Below, piece by piece: positions 8,281 through 16,472 of a stretch of DNA of 64,000 nt. The notes under the pieces are model-generated. The model worked only from the letters and a program-made list of their open reading frames with translations, searched no databases and was not told the DNA's origin. Origin of the DNA: an uncultured Adlercreutzia sp. (GTDB lineage: Bacteria; Actinomycetota; Coriobacteriia; Coriobacteriales; Eggerthellaceae); NCBI GenBank assembly GCA_910585575.1, contig CAJUFS010000005.1, forward strand, positions 1 through 64,000. Reading direction: 5' to 3'. Both the position numbers and the translations under genes were made by a program. Every line of letters starts with the position of its first letter. Position 1 is the stretch's first letter.

Positions 8281-9534
8281 CTAGGCCTGCAGGTACTTCG
8301 CCTTAGCCGCCAAGATGCGCGTCACTGACTCGTCGATGCGCTCTTCCGTGAGGTCGCCCGCTGCTACGGCGTCGAGAACGCCCTGGTAGGCGGCGGAGAA
8401 GTCCTCAGGCATGAGCGGGATGTCGCACCCGGCCTGCAGGGCGGCCACGGCCGCTTCCGCCGAGGAATAGCGATCAGTGATTGCCCCCATGGCCAAAGAA
8501 TCGGTGACCACGATGCCCGTATAGCCCAGCTTGTCGCGCAGCAGGTCCTGCACCACCTTGGTCGAAAGCGACGCCGGCGTCTCATCGCCGATGACGTTCG
8601 GCAGGTTCAGATGGCCCACCATGATAAGGGGCACGCCGGCCTCGATAGCCGCCTTGAACGGCACAAAATCGACTTCCTCCAGCTCTTCGACGGTTTTCTC
8701 GATGGTGATGGACCCATCATGGGAATCGCCGGCCGCGGAGCCGATGCCCGGGAAGTGCTTGGCGCAGCACAGCAGGCCGGCCGCCTCGAAGCCCTCCACT
8801 TCAGCCCGCACCATGCCGGCTGCCACCGTGGCGTCGCTCGAAAACGAGCGGAGTCCCATGGTGTCGCTCCGCGAGGGATCGACCACATCGGCCACCGGGG
8901 CGAAATCGAGGTTGAAACCGAGGGGCTTCAGATAGTCGGCGATGGCCTGAGCCGCCTGCTTGGCCGCCGCCGGATCCCCCGCGCTGCCCAGCGCCGAGGC
9001 ATCCCCGACATCCGGAACGTCGAAGGTCTCGTTGTCGGCAATGCGCACGACGCTGCCACCCTCCTCATCCACCGCGAGGAAGGGCGTCACGTTGCCATCC
9101 GCCTCGTAGAACTGCTTGACGTTGGCTAGCATATCGGTGGTCTGCGTGGGGTCCAGCAGGTTCGGGGCGAAGTACACGATGCCGCCGACGGGCCAGCGCG
9201 TCAGACCCTCATGGGTCATGTCCCCTGCTTGAGTCACTTGGGACACTCCTTCGACGAGCGCTTCCGGCGCCACGACGAACAGCTGAGCCACTTTCTGCTC
9301 GAGCGTCATAGCGCCGAGGCGATCAGCCACCGCCGACGAGCTGTCGGCGGAAGCAGGAGCCTCCTCGCCAGCGCCAGCAGTCGGTTGAGCGTCGTCAAAG
9401 GTGGTGGAAGAGCCGGGCTCCGAAGTCTCAACGTCCTCCGAGCCGGCACAGCCGCCGAGGGCCAGGGTGCCGCCCGCCACCGCGGAGAGCCACACGAACC
9501 GGCGACGGGACAGAGAACCAGGGAATCGAGCCAT
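8281..9534 (-). CDS. Glycoside hydrolase family 3 lipoprotein, NagZ-like beta-N-acetylhexosaminidase
   Basis: 417 residues. The N-terminus has both a twin-arginine motif (SRRRFVWLS) and a lipobox (ALGGC, Cys29), so it is likely a Tat-exported lipoprotein on the outer membrane face. A Ser/Glu/Ala linker runs to about residue 70. GH3 markers are LAVDEEGGSVVRI, the KHFPGIG...DSHDGS loop that holds the NagZ-type catalytic dyad, and VVTDSLAMGAI with the nucleophile Asp. This predicts removal of terminal N-acetylglucosamine from muropeptides or other glycans at the cell surface. The ATG at 9534 follows AAGGAGG. It sits 20 bases downstream of an amidase gene, so the two may form a cell-wall turnover pair. 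Confidence 0.92.
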   Translation of the reverse strand: MARFPGSLSRRRFVWLSAVAGGTLALGGCAGSEDVETSEPGSSTTFDDAQPTAGAGEEAPASADSSSAVADRLGAMTLEQKVAQLFVVAPEALVEGVSQVTQAGDMTHEGLTRWPVGGIVYFAPNLLDPTQTTDMLANVKQFYEADGNVTPFLAVDEEGGSVVRIADNETFDVPDVGDASALGSAGDPAAAKQAAQAIADYLKPLGFNLDFAPVADVVDPSRSDTMGLRSFSSDATVAAGMVRAEVEGFEAAGLLCCAKHFPGIGSAAGDSHDGSITIEKTVEELEEVDFVPFKAAIEAGVPLIMVGHLNLPNVIGDETPASLSTKVVQDLLRDKLGYTGIVVTDSLAMGAITDRYSSAEAAVAALQAGCDIPLMPEDFSAAYQGVLDAVAAGDLTEERIDESVTRILAAKAKYLQA

Positions 9535-9554
9535 GATGCCTCCTTGAAACGAGG

Positions 9555-10535
9555 TTACGCGTGCGTGCGTTTTTGCTGATAGGACTTCAGATAGGGGGCA
9601 AATTCCTCGGAGGTATCCGAATTGCCCGAGCGCCAGGCCTTGTGGTCGATAATTTGGCTTTCGAACCCGTAGTAAGCGTCGATGTAGGCGATGAGCTTGT
9701 CGACCGCCTCCAGCTGAGCCTCGGGGTAATCGCCCTCGCCTCCCTGGTGCACCATCTCAATACCGATGGAGTAGGAGTTCATGCCGTAGTCGGCATAGTC
9801 GTCGCCGATGGGGGTTGTACCCTTTTTGTCATCGCGAGCTTCATTGTTGGTGCCGAACTCCACGTTGTGGCCCGTGTCGCCGAAGCCGGCGTGATGGGCG
9901 ATCTTATCGAGGGGAACGCATTGCCAAATGGAGCCGTCCTTGTTCACGATGAAATGGGCCGCTACCAGGTTGCCGTTGGAATCCCACCAGTCAATCACGT
10001 TGGCGGCGCTGTCGCCGCCCTCAGTGTCGTGCAGCACGATATAGCGCTGATAGTCCGCCGGTTTCTCGCCATGCACGAAGCTTTTGCGATAGTCCTCGGT
10101 GACATCGAGGTCTTCGAAAAGAGCGTCGATGTCCACTTCCTCTTCGGGGGCAGCCTCGCTGGCGGCTGCGCCTTTGCCGCTGGACGCGGCCGCGTCGGGC
10201 GCCGAGGCGCCAGGTGCGGGGTCAGGGGATTCCTTCTGGGAGGAAGCGCCGCTTGAAGCCTCGGCGTCTTCGTCCGTGGTGGCCGTCGTGGCGGCTGGCG
10301 TGTCCAATACGTCAGAAGCAGACGGCGCCTCAACGGCCACCACGCTTCCAGAGGCCGAAGAGCCGGAGGAAGCGTCGGCGCCTTCTTCGCTTTGCTGCGC
10401 GCAGGCCGTCGCGCTGAGGAGCACCATCAGAAGCAGGAAGATCAGGGAGGTAATTTGCACGACATCGAGCGCACGGCGCGTAGCCGTTGAGCGCTGCTCA
10501 AGAAGCGGAGCCGCGGCCCCGAGAAGATTTCTCAT
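9555..10535 (-). CDS. N-acetylmuramoyl-L-alanine amidase (Amidase_2), membrane-anchored
   Basis: About 326 residues. The hydrophobic segment ITSLIFLLLMVLLSATAC (about 28-45) is a signal or lipobox-type anchor, followed by about 100 residues of Ala/Ser/Glu linker. The catalytic domain shows zinc ligands in VLHDTEGG and IDHKAWRSGNSDTSEEF, plus AHHAGFGDTG in between, as in T7-lysozyme/AmpD-like amidases that cut the MurNAc-L-Ala bond. The longest frame starts at a GTG at 10598, but AAAGGA lies upstream of two close ATGs; spacing favours 10535 (10541 is the alternative). It precedes the GH3 gene on the same strand, consistent with joint peptidoglycan processing. Confidence 0.92.
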   Translation of the reverse strand: MRNLLGAAAPLLEQRSTATRRALDVVQITSLIFLLLMVLLSATACAQQSEEGADASSGSSASGSVVAVEAPSASDVLDTPAATTATTDEDAEASSGASSQKESPDPAPGASAPDAAASSGKGAAASEAAPEEEVDIDALFEDLDVTEDYRKSFVHGEKPADYQRYIVLHDTEGGDSAANVIDWWDSNGNLVAAHFIVNKDGSIWQCVPLDKIAHHAGFGDTGHNVEFGTNNEARDDKKGTTPIGDDYADYGMNSYSIGIEMVHQGGEGDYPEAQLEAVDKLIAYIDAYYGFESQIIDHKAWRSGNSDTSEEFAPYLKSYQQKRTHA

Positions 10536-10626
10536 AGCCATTCCTTTGCGTTGAACGATTAAGGGATATTTGCAAAGTGTCACCCCAGCATACGCCACCT
10601 TTTCCCCGCGCGCAAATGATTAAGCC

Positions 10627-10667
10627 CGAAAAGTAGAACGCCCGCGCAGGGCGGGCGTTCTGGGGCA
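10627..10667 (-). terminator. Terminator copy A, downstream of the Rpn-family gene
   Basis: AGAACGCCCGC (10635-10645) pairs with GCGGGCGTTCT (10651-10661), and on the minus strand TACTTTTC follows. It is a 41-base block that recurs at 11654-11694 with only two differences. Confidence 0.8.
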
Positions 10668-10674
10668 GTGAGAG

Positions 10675-11508
10675 TTATCTCTCTTCAGCTTCGATCTGCT
10701 CAAGCAATTCCTCGCAGAATGCGGCGTCGCATACGGCTCTCTGCGCTTCCTCGACGCGCCCCTCGTCAAACAGCCGCTTCATGAGAGCAGCCATCTCGGC
10801 CTTTCCCTCGACCTTTCCCTCGGCCTTTCCCTCACGTCGCGAGATAGCAATCTGGCTAGCCATGTCCTGTTCGAGCGTAAGCAACTGGATCGCCTCCCTT
10901 CGCCAGAGATCGTCTTGATTGGCATGTCGAACTGCCTCATCGACCTCTCGCACTAGCGCAGTTTCAAATACCTCCGAAGCCATTCCGCCTTGTGCGGTGT
11001 ATCTTAACAAATCACGTAGTTCGCCAAAAGGCGCATCTTCCCAGTACGCCGCATTGAGAATCTTCCAGCAAGTGCCATCATCGACTGAGAGCTGGGGAGC
11101 CTGGCAGCAACGTTTCACGAACGTTGCGACGGGAATTCCCAAGCCAAGCGGATCATCGGTGCAGATAAAAATAAGGTAGCTCTCGGGCAGATCCTCGTAA
11201 TTCGACCCCTTCCGCAAATAGGCGACATCCATGCTCGCCTGATAGTATCGCAGTCGTCGCCAAAGATCTTTCCTCCCGTAGGCTTGCATCTCGATGTCGT
11301 ACATCTTTCCTGACGCCTTCAAGAACACATCCATCCGAATGCCCTTCGAGCTCAAGGCTGGTTCGATAGCCTGCTCGGCGTTGATCAATTCAATACGACC
11401 AATCTCTTCCCCAAGAATCACTTCCACAACTCTCTTGCAGATAGCTTTATCGGCCATAACGCGTCCAAACATGGGGTAGTCGCTAAAGGCAAGCATTCCA
11501 TCTTTCAT
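10675..11508 (-). CDS. Rpn-family PD-(D/E)XK nuclease / putative transposase
   Basis: 277 residues. The opening SDYPMFGRVMADKAICKRVV, the core MDVFLKASGKMYDIEMQAY (PD-(D/E)XK-like D...E-M-Q pattern, about residues 60-80) and RLRYYQASMD are typical of the Rpn/PDDEXK_2 recombination-promoting nucleases often annotated as transposases. The C-terminal part has the REGKAEGKVEGKAE repeats common in this family. These proteins are DNA endonucleases linked to RecA-independent recombination, and recent literature also ties some to defence. The longest frame starts at 11553, but AAAGGA supports ATG 11508. The gene is a cassette bounded by two nearly identical 41-base terminator blocks, which hints at insertion or recombination at that sequence. 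Confidence 0.88.
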   Translation of the reverse strand: MKDGMLAFSDYPMFGRVMADKAICKRVVEVILGEEIGRIELINAEQAIEPALSSKGIRMDVFLKASGKMYDIEMQAYGRKDLWRRLRYYQASMDVAYLRKGSNYEDLPESYLIFICTDDPLGLGIPVATFVKRCCQAPQLSVDDGTCWKILNAAYWEDAPFGELRDLLRYTAQGGMASEVFETALVREVDEAVRHANQDDLWRREAIQLLTLEQDMASQIAISRREGKAEGKVEGKAEMAALMKRLFDEGRVEEAQRAVCDAAFCEELLEQIEAEER

Positions 11509-11653
11509 AGCACATCCTTTCTCGCAGCCACAGATGCACACCATGGCAAACACGAGCCGTGCTTCCTTCGCAAAAAAGGTGACCCCTGCTTCGCAATCCT
11601 CTCACGGCGCAGCCGCCATTCGCCCGCAACCCCAAAGAACCCGTGCCACACCC

Positions 11654-11694
11654 CGAAAAGCAGAACGCCCGCGCAAGGCGGGCGTTCTGGGGCA
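11654..11694 (-). terminator. Terminator copy B, downstream of the BspA-CAP gene
   Basis: AGAACGCCCGC (11662-11672) pairs with GCGGGCGTTCT (11678-11688) and is followed on the minus strand by GCTTTTC. It is 39/41 identical to the copy at 10627-10667. Confidence 0.8.
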
Positions 11695-11718
11695 ATTCGC
11701 TCTAGGAGCGCACTCTGG

Positions 11719-14193
11719 TTACTTTTTTACTGCTACCTGCTTGACCTTGCTCCATCCTGTATATTGCTTCTTACCCTTAACGGTTTTATAGGCACGCACT
11801 TTCACGTAGTAGGTTTTACCCTTCTTGAGCTTCGACACAACCTTCTTTGTCGTGGCCGCCTTCTTCACGGAAACATTCTTCGCGCCTTTGAAGTTCTTAT
11901 TGGTCGAATAGGCAATTTGGTAGCCTGTTGCGCCGGCCACCTTCTTCCAGCTTACCGTTATTTTCTTCCCCTTGGTGTTTTTCGCGCTCTTGAGAGTCGG
12001 CGCGGGCAGACTCGAGATAACAATGGTCTTCGAGACAGCCCCCTTCGCGTAGCCCGGGAAGTACACTTTTACCGTAGTCGAGCCCGAGCTCTTTTTGGCC
12101 TTGATAACGCCCTTCGAAGCACTGACGAGCGAAGACTTGGAGCTCTTGTAGACGAGCGCCGCTGCGGGAATGGTCACCGTGGAAAAACCGTTATGCCACG
12201 TACAGGCGATCTTGGCGGTTGCTCCCTTTTTCTTCAGGCGCGTTGTCGAGAACGAGAACTTGGGCTTGTAATACTCTTTTTCAGGCGACACATATACCGT
12301 TCGGGTTTTATTGCCGTCCTTGTACGACCCTTTCGAAGCAGTCGTGCCTTTGGCCTCCCCAAAGCACTGAACCCAGTACGTTACTCCGTTCACCTGCACA
12401 CACCCCACACCGATGGAGGCGTACGACGATCCCAGAATGTTGGAGCGATGGCCCGGGCTGTTCATCCACGACGACATAACGCTTTTCGCCGTGGCTTGTC
12501 CCGCAGCGATGTTCTCTCCGCTCATCGCCGAGGAGACCGTAAAGCAGTCCATGCCACTTGGGCGGGTATGGCTCCAGTAAAGCGTCGTTTCCATAGCGCG
12601 CTGCATAGCCGCTTCCAGTAGATTCTTGTCCATGGTAAGCGCCGGCAACCCATACTTCTTACGCTCGGCATTAACCTGCGTAAGCACCGCGAACGCTTGG
12701 GAGTAGAGCTGTTTGCCCCGCATAGCGACCTTGACAACTATCGAATACGAGCCGTCCTCCATTTTCGTAAGACCGGACGGTATGTTTGTCATTTTAGTAC
12801 TCGGCGGAAAAGCCTCTTCCCCGATATGCGTCACGGTAGCTGGGATGCGAACCGTTTTAAGACCAGTGCACAGGGCAAAAGCATAGCGATAAATTTTTTC
12901 CAACCCATTCGGCAGCGCAATACTGGTGAGTGACTTGCAGTTCAAAAACGCCTGATAGGCTATTTCTTTGACCGTACTAGGAATGGTCACGCTCTGCAAG
13001 GAAGTACACTCGCCAAACGTACCGTTCATAATCGCCTTCACACCCGAGGGGATGACAATCTTTTTGAGGGAAGTGCAGTAACCGAAGGCGAGCATATCCA
13101 AATCAGTCACTTTGCCAAGATTCACGTTCACGAGATTTGAGCAATCATAGAACGTGCGGTAGCCGAGAGCCTTAAGACCCGTTCCGATTGACACCGATGC
13201 AAGCGAGTAGCAACCCTCGCATATATACGAGCCAATGGAGGTAACCGAATTAGGCAGCGCCAGACTGGTAATATCTGCATAGCAGAATGCGCCGTCCTCA
13301 ATGGTCTTCAGCGTGCTCGGCAGCGTAATGCTCTGAAGACACGATTGCATAAAGGCGTTTTCCCCGAGCGACGTCACCCCCGAGGGCACGGCAAAGCTTC
13401 CCGTCTTGCCCGCAGGGCAGAGCACCAGCTTCTTGCCGTCTTTGCTGTAAAGCACGCCCTGAGACGCTTTGAAGCTTTTACTGCCTGCCGCCACCTCGAT
13501 AGACGAAAGCGAATACACACTATAAAAAGCTGTGGCATCAAGAGAAGTGAGCGACGCGGGCAGGACCACGTTCTGGAAGGCGCAGTTTTGGAAGGCATAC
13601 GAACCCACCGTGCTTAGCTTCGCGGGAAGATTGATGCTCCCTAAGCTATAGCAGCCGGCAAATACACCGCTTCCCAGCGAAGTCAGCGTCGAGGGAAGCT
13701 GCACGCTCTGGAGTTCGTAGAAATTGTAGAAGGCAGCATCCCCCAGGGACGTGATGCCCTCGCTCACCACCACCCGCGTCACCTGCGAAGCATAGGCGGC
13801 GTAGCCCGGTGTCTCGCTCGAGGTTTGAGCGGGCAGAGCCCCTCGCCCCGTGAGCGTAAGCACACCATCAGTCACCGACCAGGAAATCGGCCCCCACATA
13901 CCCGACGCAGCAGAGGCATTCTTCTTCAGCAATGTGCCAGCTTCTGCGCCGAGACTGAAGCCGGCGGGCGGCGCTGCGCTATCCGCGGGGGCGTCTAAAG
14001 CACCTTCCATCTGAGCGGCATTCGTCGCAGGCAAGGTCAAAAGATTCTGCTGGGCAGCCGCCTCCGGCATGGCCTGCTCAGCGGCTTGAGCCGGCACTGT
14101 CGGCGACAGGGTCGCAACAAGACATACCGCTGTGAATACACTGAGGGTTTTCCGAGGCAGTTGCCCACCTCTCCGAAACGCTGTTTGCTTCAT
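11719..14193 (-). CDS. Secreted BspA-type LRR_5 surface protein with CAP/SCP domain
   Basis: About 824 residues. The signal peptide ends near VPAQAAEQ. An Ala-rich segment is followed by about 14 LRR_5 repeats of roughly 23 residues (pattern LPSTLTSLGSGVFAGCYSL), about residues 130-460. Next is a CAP/SCP domain with VNAERKKYGLPALTMD, WSHTRPSG, SGENIAAG and WMNSPGHRSNIL, the usual CAP signatures (about 490-620). An Ig-like/Lys-rich region follows, then a C-terminal fibronectin III domain (GATGYQIAYSTNKNF, TYYVKVRAYKTVKGKKQYTGW). No sortase motif is visible. ATG 14193 has AGGAGGAG upstream; the longer frame to 14241 is not supported. It is probably an adhesin-like surface protein; the CAP fold may bind lipid or host molecules. 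Confidence 0.9.
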   Translation of the reverse strand: MKQTAFRRGGQLPRKTLSVFTAVCLVATLSPTVPAQAAEQAMPEAAAQQNLLTLPATNAAQMEGALDAPADSAAPPAGFSLGAEAGTLLKKNASAASGMWGPISWSVTDGVLTLTGRGALPAQTSSETPGYAAYASQVTRVVVSEGITSLGDAAFYNFYELQSVQLPSTLTSLGSGVFAGCYSLGSINLPAKLSTVGSYAFQNCAFQNVVLPASLTSLDATAFYSVYSLSSIEVAAGSKSFKASQGVLYSKDGKKLVLCPAGKTGSFAVPSGVTSLGENAFMQSCLQSITLPSTLKTIEDGAFCYADITSLALPNSVTSIGSYICEGCYSLASVSIGTGLKALGYRTFYDCSNLVNVNLGKVTDLDMLAFGYCTSLKKIVIPSGVKAIMNGTFGECTSLQSVTIPSTVKEIAYQAFLNCKSLTSIALPNGLEKIYRYAFALCTGLKTVRIPATVTHIGEEAFPPSTKMTNIPSGLTKMEDGSYSIVVKVAMRGKQLYSQAFAVLTQVNAERKKYGLPALTMDKNLLEAAMQRAMETTLYWSHTRPSGMDCFTVSSAMSGENIAAGQATAKSVMSSWMNSPGHRSNILGSSYASIGVGCVQVNGVTYWVQCFGEAKGTTASKGSYKDGNKTRTVYVSPEKEYYKPKFSFSTTRLKKKGATAKIACTWHNGFSTVTIPAAALVYKSSKSSLVSASKGVIKAKKSSGSTTVKVYFPGYAKGAVSKTIVISSLPAPTLKSAKNTKGKKITVSWKKVAGATGYQIAYSTNKNFKGAKNVSVKKAATTKKVVSKLKKGKTYYVKVRAYKTVKGKKQYTGWSKVKQVAVKK

Positions 14194-14255
14194 AGTCTCC
14201 TCCTGACAAGACCCTCTGCGCAGAGCGCGCATCGGCCCCACATTCTGGGCACTTC

Positions 14256-14909
14256 CTATTTCAACACCAGGTCGTCGGCGTCGATGCAGCTGTCATCGTC
14301 CTGCTTGACGTCCTGCTTCTTGTCACTGTTGGAACTGCTCTCCGACTTCTTGTCGGAGCTGCTGTCGGACTTTTTGTCCGACTTGCTCTCGCTCTTCTTT
14401 TCGGACTTCTTCTCCGATTTCTTCTCGCTCTTCTTCTCCGTCTTCTTTTCGGAGCTACTGGACTTCTTCTCGGAGCTGCTGGATTTCTTTTCCGACTTCT
14501 TGGTACTACTCGACGAGCTCGAGGACTTCGACTCGCTCTGAGTCTTCGCCTCGGCAGCCTCGGCCTCGGCAGCCTCTTCTGCAGCAGCCTCGGCCTCAGC
14601 CTTCTTCTCTGCCGCCTTCTGCTCGGCCTCGGCCTTCTCGGCGGCCGCCTTCTCGTCTGCCTCCTTCTGAGCGGCCTCCTCGGCAGCCTTCTTGTCGGCT
14701 TCTTCCTTCTCGGCAGCGGCCTTGGCGTCCGCTTCGGCCTTCGCAGCAGCGGCCTGATCCTCGCCCTCCTTCGTTTCCTGCTGAGCCGTCTGCTCGGTAT
14801 CGGCCTGCTTGGTGTCTTCGGCCTGCTGGCTCTGAGCGCAGGCGGGCAGTAGGCCCATGCTCAAGCAGAGGCTCAGTCCGAGTACGGCCATTCCCTGGGT
14901 CTTCTTCAT
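14256..14909 (-). CDS. Low-complexity Ala/Glu/Lys/Ser-rich lipoprotein
   Basis: 217 residues. The signal sequence has a lipobox-like LLPAC (Cys about 24). The rest is low complexity: an Ala/Glu/Lys coiled-coil-like block (about 50-125) followed by a Ser/Lys block with repeats of the type SEKKSSSSEKKS (about 125-200), ending in an acidic DDDSCIDADDLVLK. It is probably a lipid-anchored, rod-like or disordered spacer exposed at the wall. No catalytic domain is seen. The start has AAAGGAG upstream. The DHHW/MBOAT genes are 45 bases upstream on the same strand, so it may belong to their transcription unit. Confidence 0.8.
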   Translation of the reverse strand: MKKTQGMAVLGLSLCLSMGLLPACAQSQQAEDTKQADTEQTAQQETKEGEDQAAAAKAEADAKAAAEKEEADKKAAEEAAQKEADEKAAAEKAEAEQKAAEKKAEAEAAAEEAAEAEAAEAKTQSESKSSSSSSSTKKSEKKSSSSEKKSSSSEKKTEKKSEKKSEKKSEKKSESKSDKKSDSSSDKKSESSSNSDKKQDVKQDDDSCIDADDLVLK

Positions 14910-14954
14910 TGGTTTGCTCCTTTGTTCGGGGGCGCGTGGTGCCCTTGATTCCCT

Positions 14955-16469
14955 TTATGCTGAAAACCGCACGTCGTAGGTGTCGAGAAGCAGCACATCG
15001 GCTCCTCGCTGCACCATAATGTCGGCAGTCAGGTTTTGCTCGGCCCACAGATCGAGGCTCGCATACACGCAGTAGCCCTGATCGGTGCCTGCCTCGTCGT
15101 CGCTGATGAGGAACGCACGGTACGTGCCGGCCGCCCCCTCCTCGTCGGTCAGACGCACGAGGATCTCATCGCCCTCTTCCAACGTTATGCCTTCGATCAC
15201 GCCCTCGACGCAGGCCAGCGGCCCGTTTTCCGACGTAGCGCACGAGGCGCTGCCCTCAGCTTCAACCGGCTCCACTTCTTCCAAATCTACCTGGGGGCAC
15301 ACCATAAGCGGCGCCTGCTGGGCGAACAGGTCCATGTGGCGCTGGGCGCGCTCGACCACCACCACCTGGGGCTCGATGTCATCGACGAGCAGGGCGTTGT
15401 AGGGCAGCTTCTTGCTGAACGTGGCCGACTCGAATTCGCAGGCCAAATACGGAATAAGGCTGTTGCCGAACGAGTCGCGGAACATGAGTAGCGAGCCGTT
15501 TTCCGCCGCCAGGCCCTCGTTATCGGACGCCGGCTGCGCCTCAACGGTCGAGTCTTCCACCGAGGCGCCCTCGACGAACTCCCACTGGGACCCGCTGCGC
15601 AGCGAGCCCGTGGCGCCCGAACCGTCGTTGATGCCCACGGCATACCAGTTGGGCTCGGGATCAGGCGAAAGAGGATAGAGCATGCGGCTCAAGTCACCCG
15701 TGTAATCATCGGCTTCCTGCAAGTCGGCCGGGGTCAGCCCCAGCGGGGTGAACCCTGTCGCTTGGGCCAACGCGTCGTGAGCCACCAGGGCGCCCTTCTC
15801 CGTCCAATGGGAGTCGCGCAGGAAATACAGGCGCTCTTCGGACGCCGCCAAGGGCTCGACCACGTCGACGTAGTTCACACCTGCCTCTTCCATGGCCTGC
15901 TTCATCCGCGCCAGATCGTCTGAGGCCACCGACGGGTAATAGAAGGGCATGTCCTGCCCGTACAGCGTGTTTTTATCGGGCGCTACCGTCACGGCGAAAG
16001 CAGCCTCGCGCTCTTCGCAATAGTCCTGCAGCATACGCATGTTGTGCGCCATGTTGCGCGCCTCGGCCGGCCGCAGCGGATCGCGATTCTGAAAGTCATT
16101 CAGCGTGCCGGCGTAGTACAGCCAGCCGTTGTTTCCCACCACCACGCTATCGGCCGTGGATACCCCGAACAGCCCGGCGTACAGGTGAGCGCCGGCATCA
16201 ATCAGGGGCACGCGATAGGCGAAGTGGTCGGAGAAATAGTCGCCGGCCTGAGAGAGGAAGTCACCGTTGAGCCCCGCCTCTTCATCGTAAAGCTGCGGGA
16301 ATGATACCAGCTCGCGGTTCTCAATGGACTCGTCGGTGGGAGCCCAGATCATACCCACCAAGGGTAGCAGCAGCATCGCGAACACCAGCACGGGGAACAC
16401 CACGCGAGCAGCGCGCGCCGAAGCCGGCGCCTTGCGAATGTCGTTGTAAGTTCTTGCCACGGCGGTCAC
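14955..16469 (-). CDS. DHHW/AlgX-like membrane-anchored SGNH-type protein, MBOAT partner
   Basis: 504 residues. A single N-terminal membrane helix (about 23-43) anchors an extracytoplasmic domain. Features of the DHHW/AlgJ-AlgX-like family are SIENRELVSFP, the GWLYYAG block, RDSHWTEKGALVAHDAL (the signature D-x-H-W, here DSHW) and RDSFGNSLIPYLAC, which looks like the GDSx/Ser block. Such proteins work with MBOAT acyltransferases to O-acetylate secreted polysaccharides. The start is a GTG at 16469, three bases after the MBOAT stop; GTG 16460 (Val4) has slightly better spacing from AGGGG. The tight spacing strongly suggests joint function. The acylated polymer is unknown. Confidence 0.88.
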   Translation of the reverse strand: MTAVARTYNDIRKAPASARAARVVFPVLVFAMLLLPLVGMIWAPTDESIENRELVSFPQLYDEEAGLNGDFLSQAGDYFSDHFAYRVPLIDAGAHLYAGLFGVSTADSVVVGNNGWLYYAGTLNDFQNRDPLRPAEARNMAHNMRMLQDYCEEREAAFAVTVAPDKNTLYGQDMPFYYPSVASDDLARMKQAMEEAGVNYVDVVEPLAASEERLYFLRDSHWTEKGALVAHDALAQATGFTPLGLTPADLQEADDYTGDLSRMLYPLSPDPEPNWYAVGINDGSGATGSLRSGSQWEFVEGASVEDSTVEAQPASDNEGLAAENGSLLMFRDSFGNSLIPYLACEFESATFSKKLPYNALLVDDIEPQVVVVERAQRHMDLFAQQAPLMVCPQVDLEEVEPVEAEGSASCATSENGPLACVEGVIEGITLEEGDEILVRLTDEEGAAGTYRAFLISDDEAGTDQGYCVYASLDLWAEQNLTADIMVQRGADVLLLDTYDVRFSA

Positions 16470-16472
16470 CCC

